Position numbers and translations under genes: made by a program. From NCBI RefSeq assembly GCF_042652785.1, contig NZ_JBHSHD010000006.1, positions 365,481 to 429,480 of the forward strand: a DNA stretch of 64,000 bases. The letters run 5' to 3'. Position 1 is the first letter of the stretch; each line of letters opens with the position of its first letter. The notes beneath the pieces were generated by a model that saw nothing but the letters and a program-made list of their open reading frames with translations, did not search any database and was not told the DNA's origin. Shown here one piece after another: positions 36,809 through 45,836 of the stretch. Source of the stretch: Dokdonella_A ginsengisoli. Its GTDB lineage: Bacteria; Pseudomonadota; Gammaproteobacteria; Xanthomonadales; Rhodanobacteraceae.

Positions 36809-38017
36809 TCACTTCCCGGCCTGCTGCCGTCGCCACGCGTCCGCCTGCCGCGCGGCGATCTTCACGAGGTTGCCCAGGGTCAGCTCGACGTCCGCATCGT
36901 GCGAGCCCCAGTTCGACAGCAGCGTCGGTCCGACGTAGACGTGACCGGGAACGTATCGCTCGCGCACGTCCCTGCGCGGGTCGCCGGTGACGAAGCCGAT
37001 CGCGAGGTAGCCGGCGCCGTCGCTGCGGGTGACGCAGCGGGCGGTGAAGAAATCGGGCAGCGCGACCAGCGGCGTGCCGATCGGCGCGCCGTCTTTCGTC
37101 CATCGGATCGGTTCCGCGCCGCCCTCGAAAGGGCGGGCGGCATCCACGTACGGCAGCAGCCGTCCGCCGTCGCCGGAAAGCTCGGCGGGATTGCTGCAGT
37201 GGTTGACGGCGCCGGCGGTCGCGGTCGTGCCGAAGGCCTTGCTCCACGACGGCGGCGGCGCGTCCTGCGGAAAGGTCGAGAACGAGAGAAAGCAACCGGT
37301 CTGCGCGCCGTCGCTGCAGGCCTTGAGGGACCTGAATTCGTTCTTCGCCGGATCGGTGCCGGAAACGGCGACGGTCACGCCGGCCAGATGCGCGGAAACC
37401 AGTTGTTTCCGGACCTCCTTGCCGTCGATTTCGTTCTTCAGCAGGTCCCTGAGGAGAAACGCGCCCTGGCTGTGTCCGACCAGGATCACGCCGCGACCGC
37501 CGTTGTCGTGCGCCAGATAGTGCTTCCACGCCGCCACGACGTCGCCGTAGGCCGTGCGGTACTGCGGCGCCGCGGCCAGCGCGGCGTTCGGGTCGAAATG
37601 CTTCAGGTCGGTGGCGTACTGCGCCATCGTCTTCAGCGTGACCTGCCGGTACATCGGCGCGAACAGCCGGCACGCGTTCGCGTAGCGCGCGAACTGCGTG
37701 CGCACGCGGCTGAACTGGGCGCTTTCCTGCGTGAGGTCGCTCAGCTCGGCGTCCTGCATCGACACGGTCGGATAGACGTAGAAGCAGTCGACGGCTTTTT
37801 CCGACGGCGCGTGCACGAAGGCGTCGACCGTGCGCGCGCCGTCCGCGGAAATCGCCGTGGCGTTGAGGTCGACGCTGCAGGCATCGGTCCGCCCCGGCTT
37901 GCAGAGCCAGTTCTTTCCGGCGGAATAGTCGGGCGCAGCCGGCGGCTCTCCGGCAAAGGCCGCGGCGCACAGGCACAGGGCGGGCGACAGGGCGAAGGCG
38001 ATGCGCAGGAGGTTCAT
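36809..38017 (-). CDS. Secreted DUF3089 alpha/beta-hydrolase
   Basis: 402 residues with a signal peptide (MNLLRIAFALSPALCLCAAAFA). The DUF3089 core contains DCFYVYPT (77-84) and the nucleophile elbow GHSQG (181-185, Ser183); four or more cysteines suggest disulfides in the periplasm. Family members are predicted lipases or esterases with no established substrate. It lies 18 bp after cyoD on the same strand and may be read through from the oxidase operon, but nothing links it functionally to respiration. Confidence 0.83.
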   Translation of the reverse strand: MNLLRIAFALSPALCLCAAAFAGEPPAAPDYSAGKNWLCKPGRTDACSVDLNATAISADGARTVDAFVHAPSEKAVDCFYVYPTVSMQDAELSDLTQESAQFSRVRTQFARYANACRLFAPMYRQVTLKTMAQYATDLKHFDPNAALAAAPQYRTAYGDVVAAWKHYLAHDNGGRGVILVGHSQGAFLLRDLLKNEIDGKEVRKQLVSAHLAGVTVAVSGTDPAKNEFRSLKACSDGAQTGCFLSFSTFPQDAPPPSWSKAFGTTATAGAVNHCSNPAELSGDGGRLLPYVDAARPFEGGAEPIRWTKDGAPIGTPLVALPDFFTARCVTRSDGAGYLAIGFVTGDPRRDVRERYVPGHVYVGPTLLSNWGSHDADVELTLGNLVKIAARQADAWRRQQAGK

Positions 38018-38035
38018 CGGCGGATTTCCCGTGGC

Positions 38036-38437
38036 TCAGCGCTGCTGGTGCAGGTCCAGGACCCGCTCCGTCGGCATCATGTTGTGGTTGAGGTGCGACA
38101 TGATCCACAGCGACCCGGACACGACGATCGCGACGATCAGCACGCCGAAGGCGAGCGCGAGGATGTTGTTGGTGTTGTCCGGACCGGTGTTGAGGTGCAG
38201 GAAGAACACCAGATGGATGCCCATCTGCGCGACCGCGAGCACGCCGAGCGCGATCGGGATGGCCGGCTTCCACAGGAATGTGTCGTGGATCAGCAGGAAC
38301 GAGGCGGCGGTCAGCAGCACGGAAATGGCCAGGCCGATCACGTAGCCGCGCACGCCGGCGGAAAGGCCGCTGTCTGCCGCCGCCTCGTCGCCCGGTGCGA
38401 GCTGCCCCTGCCATTGGCTGTCCTCGTGCGCGCTCAT
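38036..38437 (-). CDS. cyoD: Cytochrome bo quinol oxidase subunit IV
   Basis: 133 residues with an extended hydrophilic N-terminus and three membrane helices (GYVIGLAISVLLTAASFLLIH, PIALGVLAVAQMGIHLVFFLHL, ILALAFGVLIVAIVVSGSLWI). The helix 2 motif QMGIHLVFFLHL and the terminal SHLNHNMM are typical of CyoD, an assembly/stability subunit. It overlaps cyoC by four bases. No cyoE (heme O synthase) follows in this window; a hydrolase gene does instead. Confidence 0.95.
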   Translation of the reverse strand: MSAHEDSQWQGQLAPGDEAAADSGLSAGVRGYVIGLAISVLLTAASFLLIHDTFLWKPAIPIALGVLAVAQMGIHLVFFLHLNTGPDNTNNILALAFGVLIVAIVVSGSLWIMSHLNHNMMPTERVLDLHQQR

Positions 38438-39063
38438 GCGGCCACTCCCATGAGATAGACGATGGTGAAGATGGCGACCCAGACGATGTCGAGCGCGTGC
38501 CAGAACAGGCTGAAGCACAGGAAGCGCCGGGTCAGCGTCTGGTTGAAGCCCTTGAACCAGAACTGCGCCATCATCGTGCCGAGCCACAGTCCGCCGACGA
38601 CGATGTGCGCGCCGTGGCAGCCGACGAGGGCGAAGAACGCCGACAGGAATGCGCTGCGCTGCGGGCCGTTGCCGGCCTCGATCAGCTCGTGGAACTCGCG
38701 CATCTCCAGCACGAAGAACGCCAGCCCGAGCAGGCCGGTGGCGAGCAGCCAGAGCTGCGTCCAGATCCGGTTGCGCACCGACACGGCGAGCGCGGCCATG
38801 CCGCAGGTGAAGCTCGACAGCAGCAGGCAGGCCGTCTCGACGGCGACGTTGCCGATGTCGAACAGTTCGCGGCCGCCCGGGCCGCCGGCGGTGGCGTCCC
38901 TGAGCACGGCGTAGGCGGCGAAGAAGCCGGCGAACAGGATGAAGTCGGACAGCAGGAAGACCCAGAAGCCGTAACCGACGACGATGCGCCTGGACGCCGG
39001 GCCATCGGCGCCGTGATGGGCGCCGAGGCGGTGCGGATCGTGTACGGTCGCCGCGACGCTCAT
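38434..39063 (-). CDS. cyoC: Cytochrome bo quinol oxidase subunit III
   Basis: 209 residues with five membrane helices, matching CyoC. The family features GYGFWVFLLSDFILFAGFFA and the terminal SLFWHALDIVWVAIFTIVYL are intact. It belongs to the heme-copper oxidase that oxidises ubiquinol and reduces oxygen while pumping protons. Its ATG overlaps the cyoB stop (ATGA) and its stop overlaps cyoD, so the operon is translationally coupled. Confidence 0.95.
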   Translation of the reverse strand: MSVAATVHDPHRLGAHHGADGPASRRIVVGYGFWVFLLSDFILFAGFFAAYAVLRDATAGGPGGRELFDIGNVAVETACLLLSSFTCGMAALAVSVRNRIWTQLWLLATGLLGLAFFVLEMREFHELIEAGNGPQRSAFLSAFFALVGCHGAHIVVGGLWLGTMMAQFWFKGFNQTLTRRFLCFSLFWHALDIVWVAIFTIVYLMGVAA

Positions 39064-41066
39064 GCCTTGGCCCCCGGGTCGAGCATGCCCTGGCGCAGCG
39101 CACGGCGCCGCGCGTCGTAGGCCGCGACCTCGGCCGCGGAGATTTCGTACTCGTCCTCGTCGCGCCAGGCGAACACGACGAAGGCCGCGAACGCGCCGGC
39201 CAGGGCGAGGATCGCCAGCCACCAGATGTGCCAGATCATCGCGAAGCCGAATACGACGGCGAAGAACGCCGTGAAGAATCCGGTCGGGCTGTTGCGCGGC
39301 ATGTGGATCGGCTCGTACCTGGGCCGCTCCTCGAGCCGCCTGGCTTCGATCGCGGCCTGCTTGAGACCCCAGTACGCCTCCTCGCCGCGCACGTCGGGCA
39401 GCACGGTGAAGTTGAACGCCGGCGGCGGCGAGGTCGTGGCCCACTCCAGCGAGCGGCCGTCCCAGGGATCGCCGGTGGTGTCGACCAGCGTCGCGCGCCG
39501 GCGGATGCTGACGATCAGCTGCGCGATCAGGCAGAGGATGCCGAAGAAGATCAGCACCGCGCCGACCATCGCCACCACCAGCCACGGCTGCCAGGCCGGG
39601 TTGTCGTAGTGCTGCATGCGCCGCGTCATGCCCATGAAGCCGAGCGCGTAGAGCGGCATGAAGGCGACGTAGAAGCCGATGCACCAGAGCCAGAACGAGG
39701 CCTTGCCCAGGCCGTCGTGCAGCTCGAAGCCGAACGCCTTCGGGAACCAGTACATGTATCCGGCGAGCGCGCCGAACACCACGCCGCCGATGATGACCTG
39801 ATGGAAGTGCGCGATCAGGAACAGGCTGTTGTGCAGGACGAAGTCGTTCGGCGGAATCGCCAGCATCACGCCGGTCATGCCGCCGATGACGAAGGTGATC
39901 ATGAAGCCGATCGTCCACAGCACCGGTGCGGTGAAGCGCACGCGGCCGCCGTACATCGTGAACAGCCAGTTGAACACCTTCACCCCGGTCGGCACCGAGA
40001 TGATCATCGTCATGACGCCGAAGAACGCGTTGACGTTGGCGCCGCCGCCCATCGTGAAGAAGTGATGCAGCCAGACCATGAACGACAGCACGCAGATCAC
40101 CATCGTCGCGGCGATCATCGAGCGGTAGCCGAACAGCGGCTTGCCGGAGAAGGTGGCGATCACTTCAGAGAAGATGCCGAACGCCGGCAGAATCAGGATG
40201 TACACCTCCGGGTGCCCCCACGCCCAGATCAGGTTGACGTACATCATCGCGTTGCCGCCGGCGTCGTTGGTGAAGAAGTGGAAGCCGAGATAGCGGTCGA
40301 GCAGCAGCATCGCGAACGTCGCGGTCAGGATCGGGAACGCGGCGACGATCAGCAGGTTGGAGGCGAGCGAAGTCCAGCAGAAGATCGGCATGCGCGTCAG
40401 CGTCATGCCCGGCGCGCGCATCTTGAAGATCGTCGCAACCAGGTTGACGCCGGACATCAGCGTGCCGATGCCGGAGATCTGCAGCGCCCACAGGTGATAG
40501 TCGACGCCGACGTCCGGCGAGAACTGCAGCCCCGACAGCGGCGGATACACCAGCCAGCCGGCGCGCGAGTACACGCCCAGGCCGAGCGACAGGTTGACCA
40601 GCGCCACGCCCGCGGCGGTGATCCAGAAGCTGACCGAGTTCAGGGTCGGGTACGCCACGTCGCGCGCACCGATCTGCAGCGGCACGACGTAGTTCATCAG
40701 GCCGACCATGAACGGCATCGCCGTGAAGAAGATCATGATCGTGCCGTGCGCCGAGAAGATCTGGTTGAAGTGGTCGGGCACGAGATAGCCGGCGTCCGGT
40801 CCGCCGAGCGCCATCGCCTGATGCGTGCGCATCATGATCGCGTCGGCGAAGCCGCGCAGCAGCATGACGAAGCCGAGCAGGAAGTACATGACGCCGACGC
40901 GCTTGTGGTCGACGCTGGTGATCCACTCCTTCCACAGGTAGGTCCAGTGGCCCTTGATCGTGACCCAGGCGAGCACGCTGCCGATCACCAGCAGCACGAC
41001 GAACACCGTCACCAGCGCGATCGGCTCGTCGGTCGGAACCGCCTCCCAGGTCAGCTTGCCCAGCAT
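39060..41066 (-). CDS. cyoB: Cytochrome bo quinol oxidase subunit I
   Basis: 668 residues: the catalytic subunit. Low-spin heme ligands are His107 (SAHGTI) and the second His of AHFHQVIIGG. The CuB set is WGHPEVY (with the Tyr cross-link) and WLHHFF. The quinol-site Arg71, Asp75 and His99 known from E. coli CyoB are all present, which supports quinol rather than cytochrome c as the electron donor. About fifteen membrane helices are visible, as in CyoB. AGGAG precedes ATG 41066. Confidence 0.97.
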   Translation of the reverse strand: MLGKLTWEAVPTDEPIALVTVFVVLLVIGSVLAWVTIKGHWTYLWKEWITSVDHKRVGVMYFLLGFVMLLRGFADAIMMRTHQAMALGGPDAGYLVPDHFNQIFSAHGTIMIFFTAMPFMVGLMNYVVPLQIGARDVAYPTLNSVSFWITAAGVALVNLSLGLGVYSRAGWLVYPPLSGLQFSPDVGVDYHLWALQISGIGTLMSGVNLVATIFKMRAPGMTLTRMPIFCWTSLASNLLIVAAFPILTATFAMLLLDRYLGFHFFTNDAGGNAMMYVNLIWAWGHPEVYILILPAFGIFSEVIATFSGKPLFGYRSMIAATMVICVLSFMVWLHHFFTMGGGANVNAFFGVMTMIISVPTGVKVFNWLFTMYGGRVRFTAPVLWTIGFMITFVIGGMTGVMLAIPPNDFVLHNSLFLIAHFHQVIIGGVVFGALAGYMYWFPKAFGFELHDGLGKASFWLWCIGFYVAFMPLYALGFMGMTRRMQHYDNPAWQPWLVVAMVGAVLIFFGILCLIAQLIVSIRRRATLVDTTGDPWDGRSLEWATTSPPPAFNFTVLPDVRGEEAYWGLKQAAIEARRLEERPRYEPIHMPRNSPTGFFTAFFAVVFGFAMIWHIWWLAILALAGAFAAFVVFAWRDEDEYEISAAEVAAYDARRRALRQGMLDPGAKA

Positions 41067-41085
41067 GTCCGGTCTCCTGCGTCTT

Positions 41086-42033
41086 TCAATGCGAATGGGC
41101 GGGCGCCGGACGCGCTGCGCCCGGCTTCGGGTCCGGCAGCGTGTGCGACTGCATCATCACGGCGTGGAACAGGCCCGGCTCGACCGCGCCGTAGAAACGC
41201 GGCCGCTTCTCCACGCCCGGCTCGGACAGCGTCCGGTAGGCGGACAGGTCGAGCTTGTCGACGGCGCCGCGCATGCGGCCGAGCCACGCGGCGTAGTCGG
41301 CGTCGCCGACCGCGCGCAGCCTGAAATGCATGTCGGGAAAGCCCTCGCCGCTGAACTGCGCGGAGAGTCCGTCGAACTCGCCCGGTGCGTCGGCCTGCAG
41401 ATGGAGCTGCGACTCCATGCCGGCCATCGTGTAGATCTGGCTGCCGAGCTGCGGCACGAAGAAGCTGTTCATCACCGTCGCCGAGGTCAGGCGGAAATGC
41501 ACCGGCGTCGCCGCCGGCACGACCAGCTCGTTGACGCTCGCGATGCCCTCGTCGGGATAGATGAACAGCCATTTCCAGTCGAGCGAGATGACCTGCACCT
41601 CGACCGCCGGCCGGTCCGATTCGATCGGTTTCCACGGATCGAGATCGTGCGAACCCACCCAGGCGATGCCGCCGAGGAACATGACGACCAGCGCCGGGAT
41701 GGCCCAGACGATGAATTCGATGCGGCCGGAGTAGACCCATTCCGGCGTGTACTTCGCGCGCGTGTTCGAGGCGCGGAACCACCAGGCGAACGCCAGCGTG
41801 AGCACGATCACCGGCACCACGACGAACAGCATGATCACGAACGAATTGAGCAGGATGCTGCGCTGCGCGTCGCCGATCGGACCCTTCGGGTCGAGCACGC
41901 CGCCGCTGCAGGCGCACAGCAGCAGCGCCGGAGCGGATGCGAGGAGGCGCAGCAGATGGCCGCGCGCGCGGCCCTGGCGAGGAGCCCGGTCTGCGGTGGC
42001 GGTGGCAAGCGCGATCTTCGGAGCGTGGATCAT
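41086..42033 (-). CDS. cyoA: Cytochrome bo quinol oxidase subunit II
   Basis: 315 residues, the E. coli length. The lipoprotein signal ends at LCAC after a long basic N-terminus, two membrane helices follow (about 62-130), then the cupredoxin-like periplasmic domain (VISLDWKWLFIYPDEGIASVNEL, VMNSFFVPQLGSQIYTMAGM). The CuA cysteines of cytochrome c oxidases are absent, as expected for a quinol oxidase, and the COX aromatic-rich tail is replaced by a His/Pro end. It is the first gene of cyoABCD. The 248-bp spacer upstream (42034-42281) should hold the promoter. Confidence 0.96.
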   Translation of the reverse strand: MIHAPKIALATATADRAPRQGRARGHLLRLLASAPALLLCACSGGVLDPKGPIGDAQRSILLNSFVIMLFVVVPVIVLTLAFAWWFRASNTRAKYTPEWVYSGRIEFIVWAIPALVVMFLGGIAWVGSHDLDPWKPIESDRPAVEVQVISLDWKWLFIYPDEGIASVNELVVPAATPVHFRLTSATVMNSFFVPQLGSQIYTMAGMESQLHLQADAPGEFDGLSAQFSGEGFPDMHFRLRAVGDADYAAWLGRMRGAVDKLDLSAYRTLSEPGVEKRPRFYGAVEPGLFHAVMMQSHTLPDPKPGAARPAPAHSH

Positions 42034-42281
42034 GGATGGCTATTCCGCGTCGGGAACCATGGCGCGCGCCGATGCTCTCGACCGCGTCGTCCGGGTGCGG
42101 GAAAGGGGGATTTCCCGGGCGACGCGGCGAGAGACTTGGCGGAACCGGACGACGCCCCACAAGCAGCGGCGTCGAGCGGTGCACGGCCGGCGGCGAATGC
42201 CCGATCCCCTGCATCGGCAGTCGCCCGTCCCCTTCACGTACGACAGAAGGAGGGCGAATCCTTCACGTCGCCGCGCGATGT

Positions 42282-42902
42282 TCAGTCCGGCGCGCAGGTT
42301 CCGTCGCCGGCCGTCGCGTAGGCGCGCGCGGCGGTCGCGATCCGGCGCGCGATCGTCGCCAGCACGAGACGGTGCGCACGCACGAGCGCCTCGTAGCCCT
42401 CGCCGGCGCTTTCGCGCACGCGGATGCTGCACACCAGCGGCGAGGACTTCGCGGCGTCGAGGCTCAGGCTCCAGGTCGCGTCGACCGCGGCGTAGGCGCC
42501 GGGGGCCGATTCGAAACGACGCAGGTCGACGCGGATGTTCAGCACGCGCGCGCCGACGGGGCGCGGCTGGCCGGCGACGTCGGTCGTCGCCAGTTCGCGC
42601 GTCAGCCCGGCGGACAGGGTCGTGCGGATTTCATCGGCGAGCGGCGCGATCCAGCGTTCGCGTTCGAGCGGAACCATGCCGTCTGCATCGCGCACGACGA
42701 TCTGCGGGCGATCTACCTGTGCGGGAATGCCGACCGGCTGCACGTCGATCAGGAAGGCCGCCGGCGCCGTGGCCGGCGCGACGGTGTCCGGCCGGTCGAG
42801 CAGGCTGTGGTAGTGCGTCGGCGCCGCGCTGGTGCAGGCGCCGAGCAGAGCGGTGCCGAACGCGATCGCCGCGCACCTGCCGATGATCGGACGCGACGTC
42901 AT
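42282..42902 (-). CDS. pqiC: PqiC-type outer-membrane lipoprotein
   Basis: 206 residues. The signal ends in the lipobox LGAC; the mature part is an ABC-transport auxiliary (YmbA/PqiC) domain with LIDVQPVGIPAQVDRPQIVVR and RWIAPLADEIRTTLSAGL. PqiC sits at the outer membrane and docks the PqiB tube that spans the periplasm for lipid transport. Its start overlaps the pqiB stop by four bases. Confidence 0.9.
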   Translation of the reverse strand: MTSRPIIGRCAAIAFGTALLGACTSAAPTHYHSLLDRPDTVAPATAPAAFLIDVQPVGIPAQVDRPQIVVRDADGMVPLERERWIAPLADEIRTTLSAGLTRELATTDVAGQPRPVGARVLNIRVDLRRFESAPGAYAAVDATWSLSLDAAKSSPLVCSIRVRESAGEGYEALVRAHRLVLATIARRIATAARAYATAGDGTCAPD

Positions 42903-44572
42903 GGCCGGGTTCCTCCGGTGTCCTTGCGTGCCGCTCCGCGCACGGCCGGATCCGCCGGCTTGCCGCGCAGCAGCGATTGGGGATGCACGCCCAGGTAGTC
43001 GGTCAGCACGCGCAGCGAGCGCGCCGCGCGCTGGATCTCGCCCAGCGTCTGCGCGAGATCGCGCTGCAGCGGCGCGTCGCTGGCGATGACCTGCCGCGCG
43101 TTGCCGAGCGCGCCCTGCGCGCCGGCCAGCGTCACGCCGACTTGCGGAAGGGTCGATTCGTTGATCTGGCGCAGGGTCCGCTCCAGTTGTGCGACCGCGC
43201 CGTCGAGGTGCCGGCCGATCGATTCGAGCGGCATCGCGTCGATCTTCGCGACGATGTTGCCCATCTGCTCCTGCAGCTGGTCGAAGCCTCCCGCCACCGT
43301 CGGCAGTTGCAGCGGCCGCGCGGCGGGGTCGAAGGACACGGCCGGTGCGTCCGGCATGAAGTCGAGCGCGATGTAGAGCTGCCCGGTCAGCAGGTTGCCC
43401 GAGCGCGCCTGCGCGCGCAGGCCGCCCTCGATCAGCGGCTTGATGAAGCCGGCCAGGCGCGCGCTCTCGTCCTGGTCGGCGTGTTCGAGCCGCGCGATCT
43501 TCTCGTGGGCGAGGCCGAAGCGCTGCGGGTAGATCACCGCGCCGACCAGCAGCGGAAAGCGCCGCTGGTCGGCGTCGTAGTCGAGATCGATCGAAACGAC
43601 CTTGCCGACGGCGATGCCGTGGAAGTCGATCTGCGCGCCGACGTTGAGCCCGCGCAGCGTCTGCTCGAAGCGCATGCGCAGGTACTGGGGCTTGCCGTCC
43701 GGCGGCGCCATCGCGGTCGGCAGGTCGTCGAACAGGTCGAACTGCGCGTTCTCCGCCGCCGGCGTCTCGTCCCGCGGACCGGGCGGCGTCTGGAAGGCGA
43801 TGCCGCCGGCGAGCACCGTCGCCAGCGACTGCGTGTTGAGCGACAGCCCGCTCGCGTCGAGGTTGAGGTCGACGCCGCTCGCGTTCCAGAAACGCGAGGA
43901 GACGCTGACGTAGCGGTCGTACGGCGCGTCGACGAAGACCTCGACGTGCATGCGCTTGCCGTCCTCGTCCAGTTCGTAGGCGACCAGGCGGCCGACCTGG
44001 ATGCGCCGGTAGTACACCGGCGAGCCGACGTCGAGCGAACCGATGTCGTCGGCGCGCAGCGTGAAGCGCTTGCCCGGCGAGCCGTGGATCACCGCCGGCG
44101 GCCGTTCCAGGCCGACGAAGGCCTTCTTCGCCTGCCTGGAGACGCCGCTGTCCGCGCCGATGTACGCGCCCGAAAGCAGGGTGCCGATGCCCGACACGCC
44201 GCTCGCCCCGAAGCGCGGACGCACCACCCAGAAGCGCGAGTCGGCGGTGGCGAAGCCGGCCGCGTCCTCGTTCAGATCCACGCGCGCGACGACGTGCGTG
44301 TGGTCGGGCGCCAGCCGGATCGACTCGACGAAGCCGATGGCCACGTCCTTGTACTTGACCTGCGTCTTGCCCGCCTCGAGTCCTTCGGCGGTGGCGAAGG
44401 CGATCTCGATGACCGGGCCCTCGGAGGCCCAGTTGTGGATCACCATGCCGACGCCGACCAGCGCGGCGACGATCGGCACGAGCCAGATCAGGCTCGCGCT
44501 CCAGCGCCGGCGCCGCGTCACGCGCACCTGCGCCGGCGTCGCGGCGTCGGCGGAATCGTCCGTGCGGATCAT
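42899..44572 (-). CDS. pqiB: PqiB-type MCE-domain transport protein
   Basis: 557 residues. One N-terminal membrane helix (about 29-47, LIWLVPIVAALVGVGMVIH) is followed by three MCE (MlaD) domains: the first at EGPVIEIAFATAEGLEAGKTQVKYKD, the second near GKRFTLRADDIGSLDVGSPVYYR, the third near YLRMRFEQTLRGLNVGAQIDFHG. A C-terminal helical needle follows. In E. coli, PqiB hexamers stack into a tunnel across the periplasm. The gene overlaps both neighbours by four bases. Confidence 0.94.
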   Translation of the reverse strand: MIRTDDSADAATPAQVRVTRRRRWSASLIWLVPIVAALVGVGMVIHNWASEGPVIEIAFATAEGLEAGKTQVKYKDVAIGFVESIRLAPDHTHVVARVDLNEDAAGFATADSRFWVVRPRFGASGVSGIGTLLSGAYIGADSGVSRQAKKAFVGLERPPAVIHGSPGKRFTLRADDIGSLDVGSPVYYRRIQVGRLVAYELDEDGKRMHVEVFVDAPYDRYVSVSSRFWNASGVDLNLDASGLSLNTQSLATVLAGGIAFQTPPGPRDETPAAENAQFDLFDDLPTAMAPPDGKPQYLRMRFEQTLRGLNVGAQIDFHGIAVGKVVSIDLDYDADQRRFPLLVGAVIYPQRFGLAHEKIARLEHADQDESARLAGFIKPLIEGGLRAQARSGNLLTGQLYIALDFMPDAPAVSFDPAARPLQLPTVAGGFDQLQEQMGNIVAKIDAMPLESIGRHLDGAVAQLERTLRQINESTLPQVGVTLAGAQGALGNARQVIASDAPLQRDLAQTLGEIQRAARSLRVLTDYLGVHPQSLLRGKPADPAVRGAARKDTGGTRP

Positions 44573-45189
44573 CGCGGGCGGTCCTCGTCGTCGTCCCAGG
44601 TCAGGCGCGGATCGAAACTCATCGCGGCCAGCATCGTCAGCACCACGACCACGCCGAAGAACACGATGCCCAGCCGCGGCTCGGCCGTGCCGAGCAGGCG
44701 GAACTGCACGAGCGCGCAGACCAGTGCGACGACGACCACGTCGAGCATCGACCAGTAGCCGATCAGCTCGACGAAGCGGTACAGGCGCGCGCGCTGCAGC
44801 CGCGCCCACGAGCTGCGCCGCTGCGCGGTCACGAGCAGGGTGCCGAGCACGAGGAACTTGGCCGAAGGCACCGCGACGCTGGCGACGAAGATCAGCAGCG
44901 CGATGTCCCACGAACCCGCCTTCCAGAACTCGACCACCCCGTGCAGGATCGTGCTCGCCTCGCCGCGGCCGAGCATGCTCGTGTACATCACCGGCAGCAC
45001 GTTGGACGGCACGTAGAGGATCAGCGCCGCGATCAGCAGGGCCCAGGTGCGCGCGAGCGCATCGGGCTTGCGCCGGTGCAGGGGCGAGGCGCAGCGCGGG
45101 CAGCGCGAGGTTTCCGCCGAGCAGACCAGGCCGCAGGTGTGGCAGCCGACCACGCCCAGTTCGGCGGCGCGCGGAGCGTGCACGCTCAT
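44569..45189 (-). CDS. pqiA: PqiA family protein, second half-type
   Basis: 206 residues. The N-terminal zinc-ribbon CHTCG...CPRC (residues 16-34) is followed by four membrane helices and FVELIGYWSMLDVVVVALV. It corresponds to the C-terminal half of E. coli PqiA/YebS (about 417 residues with two such halves). Together with the next gene upstream it should form the inner-membrane partner of PqiB. Coupled by four-base overlaps on both sides. Confidence 0.92.
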   Translation of the reverse strand: MSVHAPRAAELGVVGCHTCGLVCSAETSRCPRCASPLHRRKPDALARTWALLIAALILYVPSNVLPVMYTSMLGRGEASTILHGVVEFWKAGSWDIALLIFVASVAVPSAKFLVLGTLLVTAQRRSSWARLQRARLYRFVELIGYWSMLDVVVVALVCALVQFRLLGTAEPRLGIVFFGVVVVLTMLAAMSFDPRLTWDDDEDRPR

Positions 45190-45812
45190 GCGCGCCCCTG
45201 CGCGTGCGCGCCGGCAGGCAGCCGTTCCCACAGCAGGTGCACGTCGCGCTTGGCGATCAGTGTGGCCAGGACGGTCAGCGCGACCGTCGCGTAGGTGCCG
45301 GGGCCGGGGATCACGTTGAGCACGCCGGAGAGCTTGACGATCGCCACGAGCACGCCGAGCAGGAACACCTCGGTCATGCTCCACGGCCGGATCCGGTGCA
45401 GCACGCGCATGGCGGGGACGAAGCCCGGCGCGCGGCGGTTCGCGCGCGCGAACGGCAGCACCCAGCACAGCAGGGCGATCTGCAGAAGCGGCACGACGAA
45501 CAGCGTCATCGCGGCGACGAGGCCGACGACCAGCGCCGAGCCCTGCGACAGCGCCGAGATCGACTGCAGCAGGGTCGCCTCGTTGTGCATGCCGCCGACC
45601 GCGATGCGGATCACCGGGCAGACGTTGGCGATCACGAAGACGATCGCCGCGGTCAGCGTCAGCGCGAGCAGATGGTCGACGTCGAGGCGGCTGGCGCGAT
45701 AGAGCACGGCGTCGCAGCGCGTGCAGCGCGCGATCTCGTCGTCGCCGAGCGCGCGCCTGCGGTACACCGAATCGCAGTGTTCGCAGACGACGAGGGCCGG
45801 ATGCAGAGCCAT
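45186..45812 (-). CDS. pqiA: PqiA family protein, first half-type
   Basis: 208 residues. The zinc-ribbon CEHCD...CTRC (10-33) and four membrane helices (VDHLLALTLTAAIVFVIANV, SALVVGLVAAMTLFVVPLLQ) correspond to the N-terminal half of a full-length PqiA, including RIRPWSMTEVFLLGVLVA. Being the first gene of pqiA-pqiA-pqiB-pqiC it shows a split of what is one gene in enterics. It starts only 24 bp from the stop of the neighbouring PQQ dehydrogenase gene on the same strand. Confidence 0.92.
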   Translation of the reverse strand: MALHPALVVCEHCDSVYRRRALGDDEIARCTRCDAVLYRASRLDVDHLLALTLTAAIVFVIANVCPVIRIAVGGMHNEATLLQSISALSQGSALVVGLVAAMTLFVVPLLQIALLCWVLPFARANRRAPGFVPAMRVLHRIRPWSMTEVFLLGVLVAIVKLSGVLNVIPGPGTYATVALTVLATLIAKRDVHLLWERLPAGAHAQGRA

Positions 45813-45836
45813 GCCGCGGCGCGACCTCGGTTGCGG

